Below are positions 1-8,143 of a stretch of 59,840 nt of DNA, piece by piece. The stretch covers positions 1 through 59,840 of the forward strand of contig CACAAB010000007.1 of assembly GCA_902530325.1 (NCBI GenBank), read 5' to 3'. The stretch's first letter is position 1. Each line of letters opens with the position of its first letter. The DNA comes from an uncultured SAR116 cluster alpha proteobacterium. GTDB lineage: Bacteria; Pseudomonadota; Alphaproteobacteria; Puniceispirillales; Marisalimonadaceae. The notes beneath the pieces are model-generated. The model worked only from the letters and a program-made list of their open reading frames with translations, searched no databases and was not told the DNA's origin. The position numbers and the translations under genes were made by a program.

Positions 1-259
1 TTGATTTTCCTATAATATAACCATTTTTAATTATTTTAGTAAATAGTCTAGAAACAGAGTTTTTTGGTTGTGCACAGTGTTTTGCCTCAGTAACAAATCT
101 ATCATTTATGGCATGCTCACTTAAAAAAATTTCTTCAGAATTTTCAGACTTTAATTTATAATGTAATATTCCATTTAAATGCTTTTTACCAGTTATAGAA
201 TAAACTATATCTAAATTATCTTTTCTAAAAATTTTTGTATTTAATTCAATCTCGGCCAA
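1..259 (-). CDS. Unrecognised protein, N-terminal part (runs off the left edge)
   Basis: An 86-codon open frame enters from the left edge on the minus strand, so only the N-terminus is visible. I place the start at a TTG (257-259) because an AAGGGG ribosome-binding site lies about 8 bases upstream and an in-frame stop follows shortly before it. The visible part is hydrophilic, begins LAEIELNTKIFRKDNLD and contains a stretch HAINDRFVTEAKHCAQPKNS. There is no signal peptide or membrane segment. I do not recognise the family. It is divergent from the regulator-like gene at 563. Confidence 0.6.
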   Translation of the reverse strand, partial: MAEIELNTKIFRKDNLDIVYSITGKKHLNGILHYKLKSENSEEIFLSEHAINDRFVTEAKHCAQPKNSVSRLFTKIIKNGYIIGKS

Positions 260-370
260 TTTTCTTACCCCTTTAACATATCAAAGACATAAACCATTTT
301 TTTTACTAGGGAGCGGCCACCTAAATAATCGGATGAAACTATATTGTTTTTTTTTAATAGTCAATCGTAA

Positions 371-394
371 ATGTTTCACGAAATGTGAAGACAT
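371..394. promoter_or_regulatory. Operator-like inverted repeat in a divergent intergenic region
   Basis: ATGTTTCAC and GTGAAgACAT flank a five-base centre (GAAAT), giving a dyad with one unpaired base. It sits in the 303-base gap (260-562) between two divergent genes. The rest of that gap is plain AT-rich sequence in which I see no gene or RNA. A dyad of this size next to a helix-turn-helix gene could be its operator. That is inference from position and symmetry only. Confidence 0.35.
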
Positions 395-562
395 GATCTT
401 TGATTTATGATTAAATTTCAAATTTGTTATATATCTTACACTTTAGCAAATTGTCCACTATAATGACTAAGTTCATTTTATTAACATGATAATAAATACT
501 ATCTAGATATTTTTCAAGCTTTGCTTTAACCTCTCTAATTTTGACAAATTGGAGCGAATCAT

Positions 563-1036
563 TTGAAAAATCAAATGGAAAACTTTCTGCAAAAGCATTT
601 TGTTAATGTCTGGCATCACTTTTTATCATTCGAAATTAATAGATCAAAATATGCTATTGAAACCTTTGGGAGTGCAAACGCTTATTTAATTTTTCAAGTT
701 ATTGCTTGGCATCATATTTTAGTAATGATGGATGAAACTAAAGCACAAATAAGAAAGGAAGCAGTACAAGTATGGTTTGAATTATCTAAAAGTGGATTTA
801 AGACACGTTCTGTTTTAACTTACAGTCTGATATCATCCTTGACGTCATTAAGTATTGAAACAGTTAGAAGACAAGTCAAAAAATTAGAAAAAAAACACTG
901 GGTTTTTTACTCAAAAAAAGAAGGTGTTAAGTTTAGTCCAAGTGAAGAAAATAATAAGTTTCTTGCAGATATTTTTAATGTCAAAGAAGTTAGAGACTTA
1001 GGTCGTTTTCTTGATATAATAGAAAAACAAAAATAA
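563..1036 (+). CDS. Winged-helix/HTH transcriptional regulator-like protein
   Basis: A 157-residue cytoplasmic protein. Residues about 88-125 (TYSLISSLTSLSIETVRRQV followed by KKLEKKHWVF) read as a helix-turn-helix plus wing, of the kind where an S/T-x-E-T-V-R-R recognition helix precedes a basic turn. The N-terminal half is helical and aromatic-rich and could be a dimerisation part. I do not recognise a precise family; MarR/ArsR-like winged helix is the closest description. The start is a TTG with GGAG 8 bases upstream; an ATG four codons later is too far from that site. The gene lies 19 bases before an SDR gene on the same strand, so the two may be co-transcribed. Confidence 0.6.
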   Translation: MKNQMENFLQKHFVNVWHHFLSFEINRSKYAIETFGSANAYLIFQVIAWHHILVMMDETKAQIRKEAVQVWFELSKSGFKTRSVLTYSLISSLTSLSIETVRRQVKKLEKKHWVFYSKKEGVKFSPSEENNKFLADIFNVKEVRDLGRFLDIIEKQK

Positions 1037-1055
1037 AATTAATTAGGATTAAATA

Positions 1056-1814
1056 TTGGAAATAGAAAACAAAGTTATTGTTGTTACTGGTGGATCTGGC
1101 GGGATAGGTCAAGCTTTGGCCAATAGTTTTATCCACTCAAATGCAAAAGTTGTTATACTTCTTGATATAAATTTTGATAATTTTAAGTCAAAAAATAATA
1201 AGTTAATTCATAAAATATGTGATGTAACTAATGAAAAACAATTAATTAAAATTATTAACGAAATTAACCTTAAATTTGGCCTTATTGATATTTTCTGCTC
1301 TAACGCTGGGATACTCAGTTTAGGCAATGAACAAACATCTATTGAAAATTGGAATAAAAACTGGAATTTACATGTCATGTCTCACGTTTTTGCGGCAAAA
1401 AAACTTATTCCTGAAATGTTAAAAAGAGGTAGTGGATATTTTGTAAACACATCTTCAGCAGCAGGCTTGCTTAGCCATATTGACTCTGTTACATATTCAA
1501 CTACTAAACATGCAGCAATTGGATTTGCCGAATGGATTGCAATTACCTATGGAAAATTAGGTATAGGTGTTTCAATCTTATGTCCTCAGGCTGTAGAAAC
1601 AGCTATGACTTTAGGTAGAGAAAATGAAGTTTCTGCTCTTGATGGAATGATGAAACCAGACCAGGTAGCTTTAGATGTCATAAAAGCTATTAAAGAAGAA
1701 ACTTTTCTTATCTCACCACATGAGCAGGTTTTAGGTTACTTTCAAAATAAAGCTAATAATTATTCTAGGTGGATTGGTGGCATGCAAAAATTAAGGCAAA
1801 AACTAAAGTCTTGA
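1056..1814 (+). CDS. Short-chain dehydrogenase/reductase (SDR)
   Basis: A 252-residue classical SDR. The Rossmann glycine motif TGGSGGIG is at residues 11-18, the NAG motif near 86, and the catalytic Y147-x-x-x-K151 follows a serine-rich strand (NTSSAAG). D38 after the second strand favours NAD(H) over NADP(H). Length is normal for the family. The start is TTG, preceded by AGGA with 7-base spacing, because the Rossmann strand begins almost at once. It follows the HTH gene by 19 bases and converges with the tartrate-dehydrogenase-like gene. Substrate unknown; SDR sequence alone does not predict it. Confidence 0.85.
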   Translation: MEIENKVIVVTGGSGGIGQALANSFIHSNAKVVILLDINFDNFKSKNNKLIHKICDVTNEKQLIKIINEINLKFGLIDIFCSNAGILSLGNEQTSIENWNKNWNLHVMSHVFAAKKLIPEMLKRGSGYFVNTSSAAGLLSHIDSVTYSTTKHAAIGFAEWIAITYGKLGIGVSILCPQAVETAMTLGRENEVSALDGMMKPDQVALDVIKAIKEETFLISPHEQVLGYFQNKANNYSRWIGGMQKLRQKLKS

Positions 1815-1817
1815 GTT

Positions 1818-2888
1818 TTAAATTGCATCTGCTATCGCAGACCCACAACTAATAGTGTTTGCTTTTCCTCCTAAATCTCCAGTTCTATATTCTTTTTTTT
1901 CCAAAACCTCTTCAATTGCTTTAACGATATGTTCTGATGCTTCTTCAAATCCAAGATATTCAAGCATCATAGCACCTGCCCAAATTTGACCAACTGGATT
2001 GGCAATTCCTTGTCCAGCAATATCTGGCGCAGATCCATGAACTGGTTCAAATAATGATGGAAATTTTTTCTCAGGGTTGATGTTCCCAGATGGAGCTATA
2101 CCTATTGTTCCAGTACATGCAGGACCTAAATCTGACAAAATATCACCAAACAAATTTGAAGCTACCACAACATTAAATTTGTCAGGGTTAAGTACAAAAT
2201 GTGCACAAAGTATATCAATATGATATTTATCCCATTTAACTTCTGAGTATTGCTTGGCCATTTCTTCTACCCTCTCATCCCAATAGGGCATGGTTATAGA
2301 AATACCATTAGATTTTGTGGCAGATGTTAAATGTTTTTTTTCTGTTTTATTTGCTAATTCAAATGCAAATTTAAGAACTCTGTCCACACCTACGCGGGAC
2401 ATAATAGTCTCTTGCATTACAATTTCTCTTTCAGTATCTGGAAACATTTTACCACCTATAGATGAGTATTCTCCCTCAGTGTTTTCTCTAATAATATAAA
2501 AATCTATATCACCTGGTTTCCGATTTGCCAGAGGAGAGGGAACACCAGGCATTAATTTAACTGGTCTAAGATTTATATATTGATCAAACTCTCTTCTAAA
2601 TTTTAATAAAGATCCCCATAATGAAATATGGTCAGGAATTTTATCAGGCCAACCTACTGATCCAAAAAACAGAGCATCGTGTTCTCCGATTTGCTTTTTC
2701 CAATCGTCTGGCATCATTTGACCATGTTTTGAATAATATTCATAAGAGCTAAAATCAAAATGATCAAAGTGAAGATTAATACCATATTTATTTGAAACTA
2801 TATTCAAAACTTTTAGAGCTTCTGGCATAACCTCTGGACCAATACCATCACCTGGTATTACAGCAATATTATATTTGTTTTTTTGCAT
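1818..2888 (-). CDS. Tartrate/D-malate dehydrogenase-type beta-decarboxylating dehydrogenase
   Basis: A 356-residue member of the isocitrate/isopropylmalate dehydrogenase family, closest in motif pattern to tartrate dehydrogenase/decarboxylase and D-malate dehydrogenase (TtuC/DmlA). Visible hallmarks: PGDGIGPEV near the N-terminus, the arginine segment ending FRREFDQYINLRP, RENTEGEYSSIGG, a metal-binding NLFGDILSDL, and the nucleotide-loop signature EPVHGSAPDIAGQGIANP. The family uses NAD+ and a divalent metal. Tartrate would give D-glycerate or oxaloglycolate; D-malate would give pyruvate. The NIPSNAP gene lies 9 bases upstream on the same strand. Two paralogues occur at 37.6 and 44.2 kb. 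Exact substrate is uncertain. Confidence 0.85.
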   Translation of the reverse strand: MQKNKYNIAVIPGDGIGPEVMPEALKVLNIVSNKYGINLHFDHFDFSSYEYYSKHGQMMPDDWKKQIGEHDALFFGSVGWPDKIPDHISLWGSLLKFRREFDQYINLRPVKLMPGVPSPLANRKPGDIDFYIIRENTEGEYSSIGGKMFPDTEREIVMQETIMSRVGVDRVLKFAFELANKTEKKHLTSATKSNGISITMPYWDERVEEMAKQYSEVKWDKYHIDILCAHFVLNPDKFNVVVASNLFGDILSDLGPACTGTIGIAPSGNINPEKKFPSLFEPVHGSAPDIAGQGIANPVGQIWAGAMMLEYLGFEEASEHIVKAIEEVLEKKEYRTGDLGGKANTISCGSAIADAI

Positions 2889-2897
2889 TAAATTTTC

Positions 2898-3221
2898 CTA
2901 ATTTGTTTTAAAAGGTGTCCATGGAGCAGCTGTCATTAGTTTGTTTTCTTGTGTTAAGACAAGTGGTCTAAACTCAGAGGCAAATTTTATAAAATCTTTA
3001 TCATTATATATAGTTTTCCACAATTCTCTTCTACTATTATCATCTTGAAATTGCCAAACGTGAATTATTTGATTTAATGCACCCACATCACCAACATAAT
3101 ATCGTATAATATTATTCTTATATTTTTTTAATGCTGGCCAACCTAAATCCTCATAAATTTTTATAGCTGCTGATAATTTACCAACATATAACGTATAAGT
3201 TCTCAATTCAAAAATTTTCAA
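2898..3221 (-). CDS. NIPSNAP family protein
   Basis: A 107-residue dimeric alpha/beta-barrel type protein. It opens with MKIFELRTYTL-type sequence (FELRTYTLYVGK), has the central W-x-F block (IHVWQFQDD) and ends in PWTPF, all typical of NIPSNAP proteins. Bacterial members have no settled function but often sit beside catabolic enzymes. I start it at the TTG at 3221 and not at the TTG at 3233. The sequence GGAGG (3227-3231) is then an ideal ribosome-binding site 5 bases upstream, and the protein begins as relatives do. It is the first gene of a pair with the dehydrogenase at 1818-2888. Confidence 0.8.
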   Translation of the reverse strand: MKIFELRTYTLYVGKLSAAIKIYEDLGWPALKKYKNNIIRYYVGDVGALNQIIHVWQFQDDNSRRELWKTIYNDKDFIKFASEFRPLVLTQENKLMTAAPWTPFKTN

Positions 3222-3263
3222 TGTTTCCTCCAATTTTAAATAAATCTTTTAACAACTGCATTA

Positions 3264-3292
3264 TTGAGTTTGATAAAATTTTATTTAATAAT
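3264..3292 (+). promoter_or_regulatory. Sigma-70-type promoter for the 2-hydroxy-acid dehydrogenase gene
   Basis: TTGAGT (3264-3269) and AATAAT (3287-3292) are separated by 17 bases. They lie 28 bases before the ATG at 3320, which has AGGAAG as ribosome-binding site. The match to the consensus is 4/6 and 5/6, so this is likely but not certain in AT-rich DNA. Confidence 0.45.
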
Positions 3293-3319
3293 GTATATTA
3301 GAAATAATAGGAAGATTTA

Positions 3320-4459
3320 ATGGAAATTTTAGAAATTAAAGATTTAGAAACGTTAGCAAAAAAGCGTGTTCCCAAAATGTTTTTTGACTATGTGAATTCT
3401 GGTTCATGGACTGAAACAACATATAATGAAAATGTTTCTGACTTTCAAAAAATAAAACTTAGGCAAAGGGTTGCAATTGATATGTCAAATAGAACTCTTG
3501 AAACTAAGATGATTAATCAACCTGTTTCAATGCCAGTAGCAATTGCTCCAACAGGTTTGACAGGAATGCAAAGAGCAGACGGAGAAATATTAGCCGCACA
3601 AGCAGCAGAAGAATTTGGTATTCCTTACACTTTATCAACTATGAGCGTTTGTTCTCTTGAAGCAGTAGCTGAAAAAACAAAAAAACCATTTTGGTTTCAA
3701 CTTTATGTCATGAAAGATAAAAAATTCATGGAACGTCTCATTGACAGGGCTAAAGAAGCTAAATGTAGTGCTTTAGTTTTAACACTTGATTTACAACTTT
3801 TAGGCCAAAGACATAAAGATTTAAGAAATGGACTATCAACTCCACCCAAATTAATTCCCAAGCATATATATCAAGTATTAACTAGACCCATGTGGTGTTT
3901 GAGAATGCTTACAACTAAAAATTATTTTTTTGGAAATATTGTTGGTCATGTTGAAGGAATAAAAGATGTAAGATCTTTAGGTTCTTGGATAAGCACTCAG
4001 TTTGATCAAAAACTTGATTGGAAAGAAGTCGATTGGATTAGGAAGAGATGGGGTGGTAAATTAATAATAAAAGGCATTTTAGATTCTGAAGATGCTCTGT
4101 TAGCTTCCAAAACAGGTGCTGATGCTATAATTGTTTCTAATCACGGAGGAAGACAACTTGATGGGGCATCCTCCACTATAAATATTTTACCTGAAATAGT
4201 AGATAAGGTAGGTAAACTTGTTGAAGTTCATCTCGACGGAGGTATAAGATCTGGTCAGGATGTTATTAAAGCAATGTGTTTAGGAGCAAAAGGAACATAT
4301 ATTGGCAGAGCATTTTTGTATGGTTTAGGAGCTCTTGGAAAAGAAGGTGTAACAAAAGCTCTTAATATCATTAAAACAGAAGCAGATATGACAATGGCTT
4401 TGTGTGGCAAAAGAGATGTGCATGACCTAAATAGGGATAATATTTATACCCCAAAATAA
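3320..4459 (+). CDS. FMN-dependent 2-hydroxy-acid dehydrogenase (LldD/glycolate oxidase family)
   Basis: A 379-residue cytoplasmic or membrane-associated flavoprotein that oxidises an L-2-hydroxy acid to the 2-oxo acid. Seen: the N-terminal family signature PKMFFDYVNSGSWTE, the FMN-contact segment PVAIAPTGLTGMQRADGE, FWFQLYVMKDK, and the active-site block SNHGGRQLDG with catalytic H275 and R278. The phosphate-binding DGGIRSG and GRAFLYGLGALG follow. Length fits L-lactate dehydrogenase LldD and (S)-mandelate dehydrogenase. It is a single-gene unit with its own promoter and terminator. L-lactate is the default guess; glycolate or other 2-hydroxy acids are possible. Confidence 0.9.
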   Translation: MEILEIKDLETLAKKRVPKMFFDYVNSGSWTETTYNENVSDFQKIKLRQRVAIDMSNRTLETKMINQPVSMPVAIAPTGLTGMQRADGEILAAQAAEEFGIPYTLSTMSVCSLEAVAEKTKKPFWFQLYVMKDKKFMERLIDRAKEAKCSALVLTLDLQLLGQRHKDLRNGLSTPPKLIPKHIYQVLTRPMWCLRMLTTKNYFFGNIVGHVEGIKDVRSLGSWISTQFDQKLDWKEVDWIRKRWGGKLIIKGILDSEDALLASKTGADAIIVSNHGGRQLDGASSTINILPEIVDKVGKLVEVHLDGGIRSGQDVIKAMCLGAKGTYIGRAFLYGLGALGKEGVTKALNIIKTEADMTMALCGKRDVHDLNRDNIYTPK

Positions 4460-4498
4460 TTAAATTTAAAATTAGTATTATTTGAAATATTAAGTTTT

Positions 4499-4525
4499 AA
4501 GATCATGTTTTTGATCTTTTTATTT
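4499..4525 (+). terminator. Rho-independent terminator after the hydroxy-acid dehydrogenase gene
   Basis: Stem AAGATCA (4499-4505) pairs with TGATCTT (4512-4518) across a six-base loop and is followed by a T-rich tract. It is 40 bases after the stop at 4459. It is AT-rich, so moderately strong at best. Confidence 0.6.
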
Positions 4526-4557
4526 GTCTTAATAATAAGAATTAGGAATTATTTAAA

Positions 4558-5511
4558 TTAAAGCTTTGAAAATATTGTAATAGCGGCCTCACTCATTTCT
4601 TTTATGCATATTAGAGCTGTTGGCAATTGCACAGAATTACTTACAAAAGCGTGCATTTGACCCGGGAACAGGCGATAATGAACTTTATTTCCAAAAGACA
4701 AAAGTCTTCTTTTATAAGCATCACCTTCATCAACTAAAGGGTCTAGACCAGCTCCAAAAATATAAGTTGGTGGCATGTTTTCTAGGTTAGGTGTTAAAAT
4801 TGGAGATGCTCTCCAATCTACTTGTTCTTCATAAGAATTTAAATAATGATCCGCAAAATACTTTATAGTTTTTTTATTAAGGATCATTCCCTCAAGTTCT
4901 ATATCCATGGATCTTCTGCACATAGTCATATCTACCCAAGGATAAACTAATATTTGGCCATGTACTTTAGGGATTATTTTATCTCTTGACATAATTGTAC
5001 CAATAGTTGCTAAAGCACCACCGGCACTATCTCCACACAAAATAATTTTATTTTCATCAATTTTTAGTTCACTTGATTTTTTTATAATTTCTGTTATTGC
5101 ATCTTTTGTCTCAGTAATTTGGGATGGAAATTTGTATTCAGGAGCAAGTTTATAATCAACTGCTATTACTATTGCATGAGTTTGTTTGCATAGATGCCTG
5201 CATACCAAATCATGGCTTTCAAGATCGCCCATTACAAAGCCGCCTCCATGAAAATATATTATTAAAGGTAATTTATCATTATTAATGTTATGAGAAGATT
5301 TGTTAAAATATTTTCTAAGTGGAATAGTCCCAAGAGTGCCATTAACTGAGAAATCTTCTACATCTGTTATATCAACCTTTAACTCTTCAGGAGTTTCTGC
5401 CATTTTTGCTCTTAAAGCTCTAAGCTCCTGCGGAGTAAAGCTCTCTAGAGCAGGTGCATTATTATTTATACGTTCATTAATTAAGGTTTGTGTATCTTTA
5501 TCAATTTGCAT
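4558..5511 (-). CDS. Alpha/beta hydrolase, hormone-sensitive-lipase (HSL/Est) family
   Basis: A 317-residue esterase of bacterial family IV. The oxyanion motif HGGG is at 88-91, the nucleophile elbow GDSAGG at 160-165 with S162, and D257 and H287 (in PGQMHAF) complete the triad. No signal peptide, so it is cytoplasmic. HSL-type esterases cleave short-chain acyl esters; the natural substrate is not deducible. It converges with the hydroxy-acid dehydrogenase gene and is divergent from the metal exporter gene, and appears to be transcribed alone. Confidence 0.88.
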   Translation of the reverse strand: MQIDKDTQTLINERINNNAPALESFTPQELRALRAKMAETPEELKVDITDVEDFSVNGTLGTIPLRKYFNKSSHNINNDKLPLIIYFHGGGFVMGDLESHDLVCRHLCKQTHAIVIAVDYKLAPEYKFPSQITETKDAITEIIKKSSELKIDENKIILCGDSAGGALATIGTIMSRDKIIPKVHGQILVYPWVDMTMCRRSMDIELEGMILNKKTIKYFADHYLNSYEEQVDWRASPILTPNLENMPPTYIFGAGLDPLVDEGDAYKRRLLSFGNKVHYRLFPGQMHAFVSNSVQLPTALICIKEMSEAAITIFSKL

Positions 5512-5607
5512 TTAGTATCTCTTTTTTTAAGAATATATTTATAACCATATTATCATTTATTTTAAATCAAATATTTCAAATCTAAATAAATTTTAAAAAC
5601 TTTAAAA

Positions 5608-5621
5608 TTAGCCATGGCTAA
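5608..5621. promoter_or_regulatory. Perfect 14-base palindrome upstream of the metal exporter
   Basis: TTAGCCATGGCTAA is a perfect palindrome in the 183-base gap between divergent genes. A possible -35 box TTGACG starts at 5635, 14 bases further on, with weak -10 candidates near 5657-5665. A palindrome just upstream of the promoter of a metal exporter gene suggests an operator for a dimeric regulator, possibly metal-responsive. The motif is not one I can assign to a known regulator. Confidence 0.45.
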
Positions 5622-5694
5622 CTTTTTTAGTATATTGACGTCATCAATGCTGTGTGCAATATAGGCAGAGTAAATAAAATTTTATTGAGAATTC

Positions 5695-6864
5695 ATGAAT
5701 TATAACTCATCACAGGCCACCATATACCCATTTATTATTAGGTATCAGCAAATATTTAGTTATTTGTTTTTATTTATTGGAGTTTATCTGTTTTTTAATA
5801 TGGATAATAAGACATGGGAAATTATAAAATCGTCAGTTTCTGATGCTTACATAGGTGTTACTAGTTTTGTGGCTGGAACATTATTCCTTTTTTTTACATT
5901 AGAGAAGTGTCTAAAAATTGATGTAAAAAACATTCTCTTAAATAAACCAAAATTAGAAGTTTTTATAAGTTCCTTTCTTGGAGCTCTACCCGGCTGTGGT
6001 GGAGCAATCATTGTTTTAACTCAATACTCAAGAGGCAAAGCATCGTTTGGATCTGTTGTTGCAGCTTTAACAGCCACAATGGGTGATGCAGCTTTTTTAT
6101 TAATTGCAAGAGAACCATTAACAGGATTACTTATTCTATTTATTGGTTTTTTCGTTGGATATGTATCTGGTTTATTAGTTAATTCAATTCATGGAAAGAG
6201 TTTCTTGAAGTTGAATGGTTGTGATTTAATTAGGTTAAATTGTAAACCATCAAAGTATGAGACATCAAAAGCTTTAGATTTAATCTGGCTAGCCTTAATG
6301 ATACCAGGCATTATTTTTGGAATTTTATCAGCTTTTCAAATTGATCTTGATGCCTATTTTTCAAATAACTTTATTGAGAATCCAATAACATTTTTTGGCT
6401 TTTTTGCAGGTTCTCTATGTTTTATTATGTGGATTATACCAATCATTAGTGGTTTTAAGTATAGCCCTTCAGGACCTAATGAAAAGATTATTAGAAGAAC
6501 TGTTTCAGATACCAACTTTATAACAGGTTGGGTGATTCTAGCTTTCCTTGCTTATGAATTAACTGTTCATTTTGGAGGTTTTAATTTAGAAACTATCTTC
6601 AAATCATATTATATATTAATTCCATTTATTGCTATTATAATAGGTTTTTTACCTGGTTGTGGACCACAAATATTAGTTACCACTCTATACTTAAATGGTA
6701 TAATACCATTATCTGCACAAATAGGTAATGCAATTTCAAATGACGGTGATGCATTGTTTCCTGCAATTGCATTGCACCCCAAAGCTGCCTTCATAGCTAC
6801 AATTTACTCAGCTTTTCCAGCAATAATTGTCAGTTATGGTTACTTGTTTATATTTGAATTTTAA
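5695..6864 (+). CDS. Putative 10-TM heavy-metal (manganese) exporter, ArsP_2-type
   Basis: A 389-residue integral membrane protein with about ten hydrophobic segments. Two internally related halves each carry a LPGCG loop (PGCG at 99-102 and 320-323) followed about 30 residues later by a GDA motif (ATMGDAAF and NDGDALF). This duplicated arrangement matches the family annotated as putative 10TM heavy-metal exporter / putative manganese transporter. The ion is inferred from that family name, and the direction of transport has little experimental support. The gene stands alone, with a 14-base palindrome upstream that may be its operator. Confidence 0.75.
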   Translation: MNYNSSQATIYPFIIRYQQIFSYLFLFIGVYLFFNMDNKTWEIIKSSVSDAYIGVTSFVAGTLFLFFTLEKCLKIDVKNILLNKPKLEVFISSFLGALPGCGGAIIVLTQYSRGKASFGSVVAALTATMGDAAFLLIAREPLTGLLILFIGFFVGYVSGLLVNSIHGKSFLKLNGCDLIRLNCKPSKYETSKALDLIWLALMIPGIIFGILSAFQIDLDAYFSNNFIENPITFFGFFAGSLCFIMWIIPIISGFKYSPSGPNEKIIRRTVSDTNFITGWVILAFLAYELTVHFGGFNLETIFKSYYILIPFIAIIIGFLPGCGPQILVTTLYLNGIIPLSAQIGNAISNDGDALFPAIALHPKAAFIATIYSAFPAIIVSYGYLFIFEF

Positions 6865-6992
6865 AATTAGTACTTTTTTAATCATTATACTATTTTCTTT
6901 AATTTAATAATAAGTGATACTTGATGAATGGAAAATGTAAAGTTAATATGTATTACCATTTCAAAATTCTAATCAAATATAAAGTATGCTAA

Positions 6993-7805
6993 ATGAATTT
7001 TAAACCAGCTAATATACCTTCCAACGATGCACTTAGAGTTAGAGCAGTTCAAAGAACTGGTGTATTAGATGAAAGTAGAGAAGAATTATATGAAATTTAT
7101 TGTTTTCTTGCAAAAGAAATAACTGGTTGTCCGGTAAGTTGGACTGGGGTTATTGATAATGAAAAACAGTTTGTTTTGGCAAGAGATGGTTTTCCAGATG
7201 AAGTGCCAATGGAAATGCAAAGAGAACAAACACTTTGTCAATTTGCAATTGAAAAAACAGAACCTTTAATCATCAATGACATGACTATTGACTATCGTTT
7301 TAAGAACCATCCAGCGGTTGTTGATTTTGGAGTAAAGTTCTATGCAGCATTTCCCGTTACCACTTCAGATGGTTATACTCTTGGAACGTTATGTGTAAGT
7401 GATAATAGAGTAAGAAGATTAACAAAAAACAAAATTAAATTATTAAAGGGTTTGGCTTCGAAGTTGTCTTATCAACTAGAAGTACAAGTTAATCAAAGAA
7501 AAGGCACTGCTGAATCGGTAATTAATATATTAAACAAATTAATTGGAAATTTTAAAAACCTTCAAATAATAGAAGCAATTACAATTTTAAAATTTATTAT
7601 AAATGAACAGATTTCAAGAGAAGATGAAGAGTTGTTAATGGAATTTGGTATTGCTCATAAAAAGAATGATATTCTTGAACTATCTTCACAAGGGAAGAAT
7701 TTAAAATCAGAATTAAACCTGAACATAGGAACATTGAAACGTATAAAAAATCTTTCATCTGACAATGAACAACTTATGAATATGTTAGATCAAATTAAAG
7801 GTTAA
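6993..7805 (+). CDS. GAF-domain protein
   Basis: A 270-residue cytoplasmic protein. Residues about 20-165 form a GAF domain of the stand-alone sensor kind: it opens with LRVRAVQRTGVLD, continues with WTGVIDNEKQFVLARDG, then TLCQFAIEKTEPLIINDMT, and closes with GYTLGTLCVSDNRVRRL. GAF domains of this subtype sense small ligands or redox state. The last 100 residues are helical with no output domain I recognise (no GGDEF, kinase or HTH), so it must act through a partner. The 103-residue gene starting 2 bases after its stop is the obvious candidate. Confidence 0.8.
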   Translation: MNFKPANIPSNDALRVRAVQRTGVLDESREELYEIYCFLAKEITGCPVSWTGVIDNEKQFVLARDGFPDEVPMEMQREQTLCQFAIEKTEPLIINDMTIDYRFKNHPAVVDFGVKFYAAFPVTTSDGYTLGTLCVSDNRVRRLTKNKIKLLKGLASKLSYQLEVQVNQRKGTAESVINILNKLIGNFKNLQIIEAITILKFIINEQISREDEELLMEFGIAHKKNDILELSSQGKNLKSELNLNIGTLKRIKNLSSDNEQLMNMLDQIKG

Positions 7806-7807
7806 AA

Positions 7808-8119
7808 ATGTTTGGAAAAATTTTAAATTTTAAATTTACATCTATAAGCGAAGCAAAATTAGCTGCCTCATTTTGTTCTGAAAAGTTTGGTTCTAAAATA
7901 AGTGAATATAATATTGTAGGCCTTAATATTTTCATCAGTCAATCAGGTGATCTAAATGTTTCCATTAAATTTGAAAATCCAGATGCATTGAAAAGCTTTG
8001 AATCTAATTATCTAAACATTATTGCAGATCTAAAAGGAAGTCTGGTTTTTAAGGAAAATAATTTTGTAGGTGTTTGTACTTTTACGTATGAGAAGGAAGC
8101 GACAAGTACAGAAATGTAG
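7808..8119 (+). CDS. Small protein of unknown function, coupled to the GAF gene
   Basis: A 103-residue protein with no signal peptide or membrane segment. The pattern of alternating strands and helices (a helix around SEAKLAASFCSEKFG, strands around LNIFISQSGDLNVSIKF and FVGVCTFTY) could form a small alpha/beta sandwich like ABM-type barrels. No family motif is visible. It begins 2 bases after the GAF gene stop, so the two are translationally linked and probably work together. It precedes the dehalogenase-like gene by 24 bases. Confidence 0.6.
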   Translation: MFGKILNFKFTSISEAKLAASFCSEKFGSKISEYNIVGLNIFISQSGDLNVSIKFENPDALKSFESNYLNIIADLKGSLVFKENNFVGVCTFTYEKEATSTEM

Positions 8120-8143
8120 ATCGATTTCTAGAAGGTTTAATAA

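Noticed and set aside
5512-5694. yybP-ykoY manganese riboswitch before the metal exporter
   Set aside because: I could not find the conserved helix and loop sequences; the gap is AT-rich and only the palindrome stands out.
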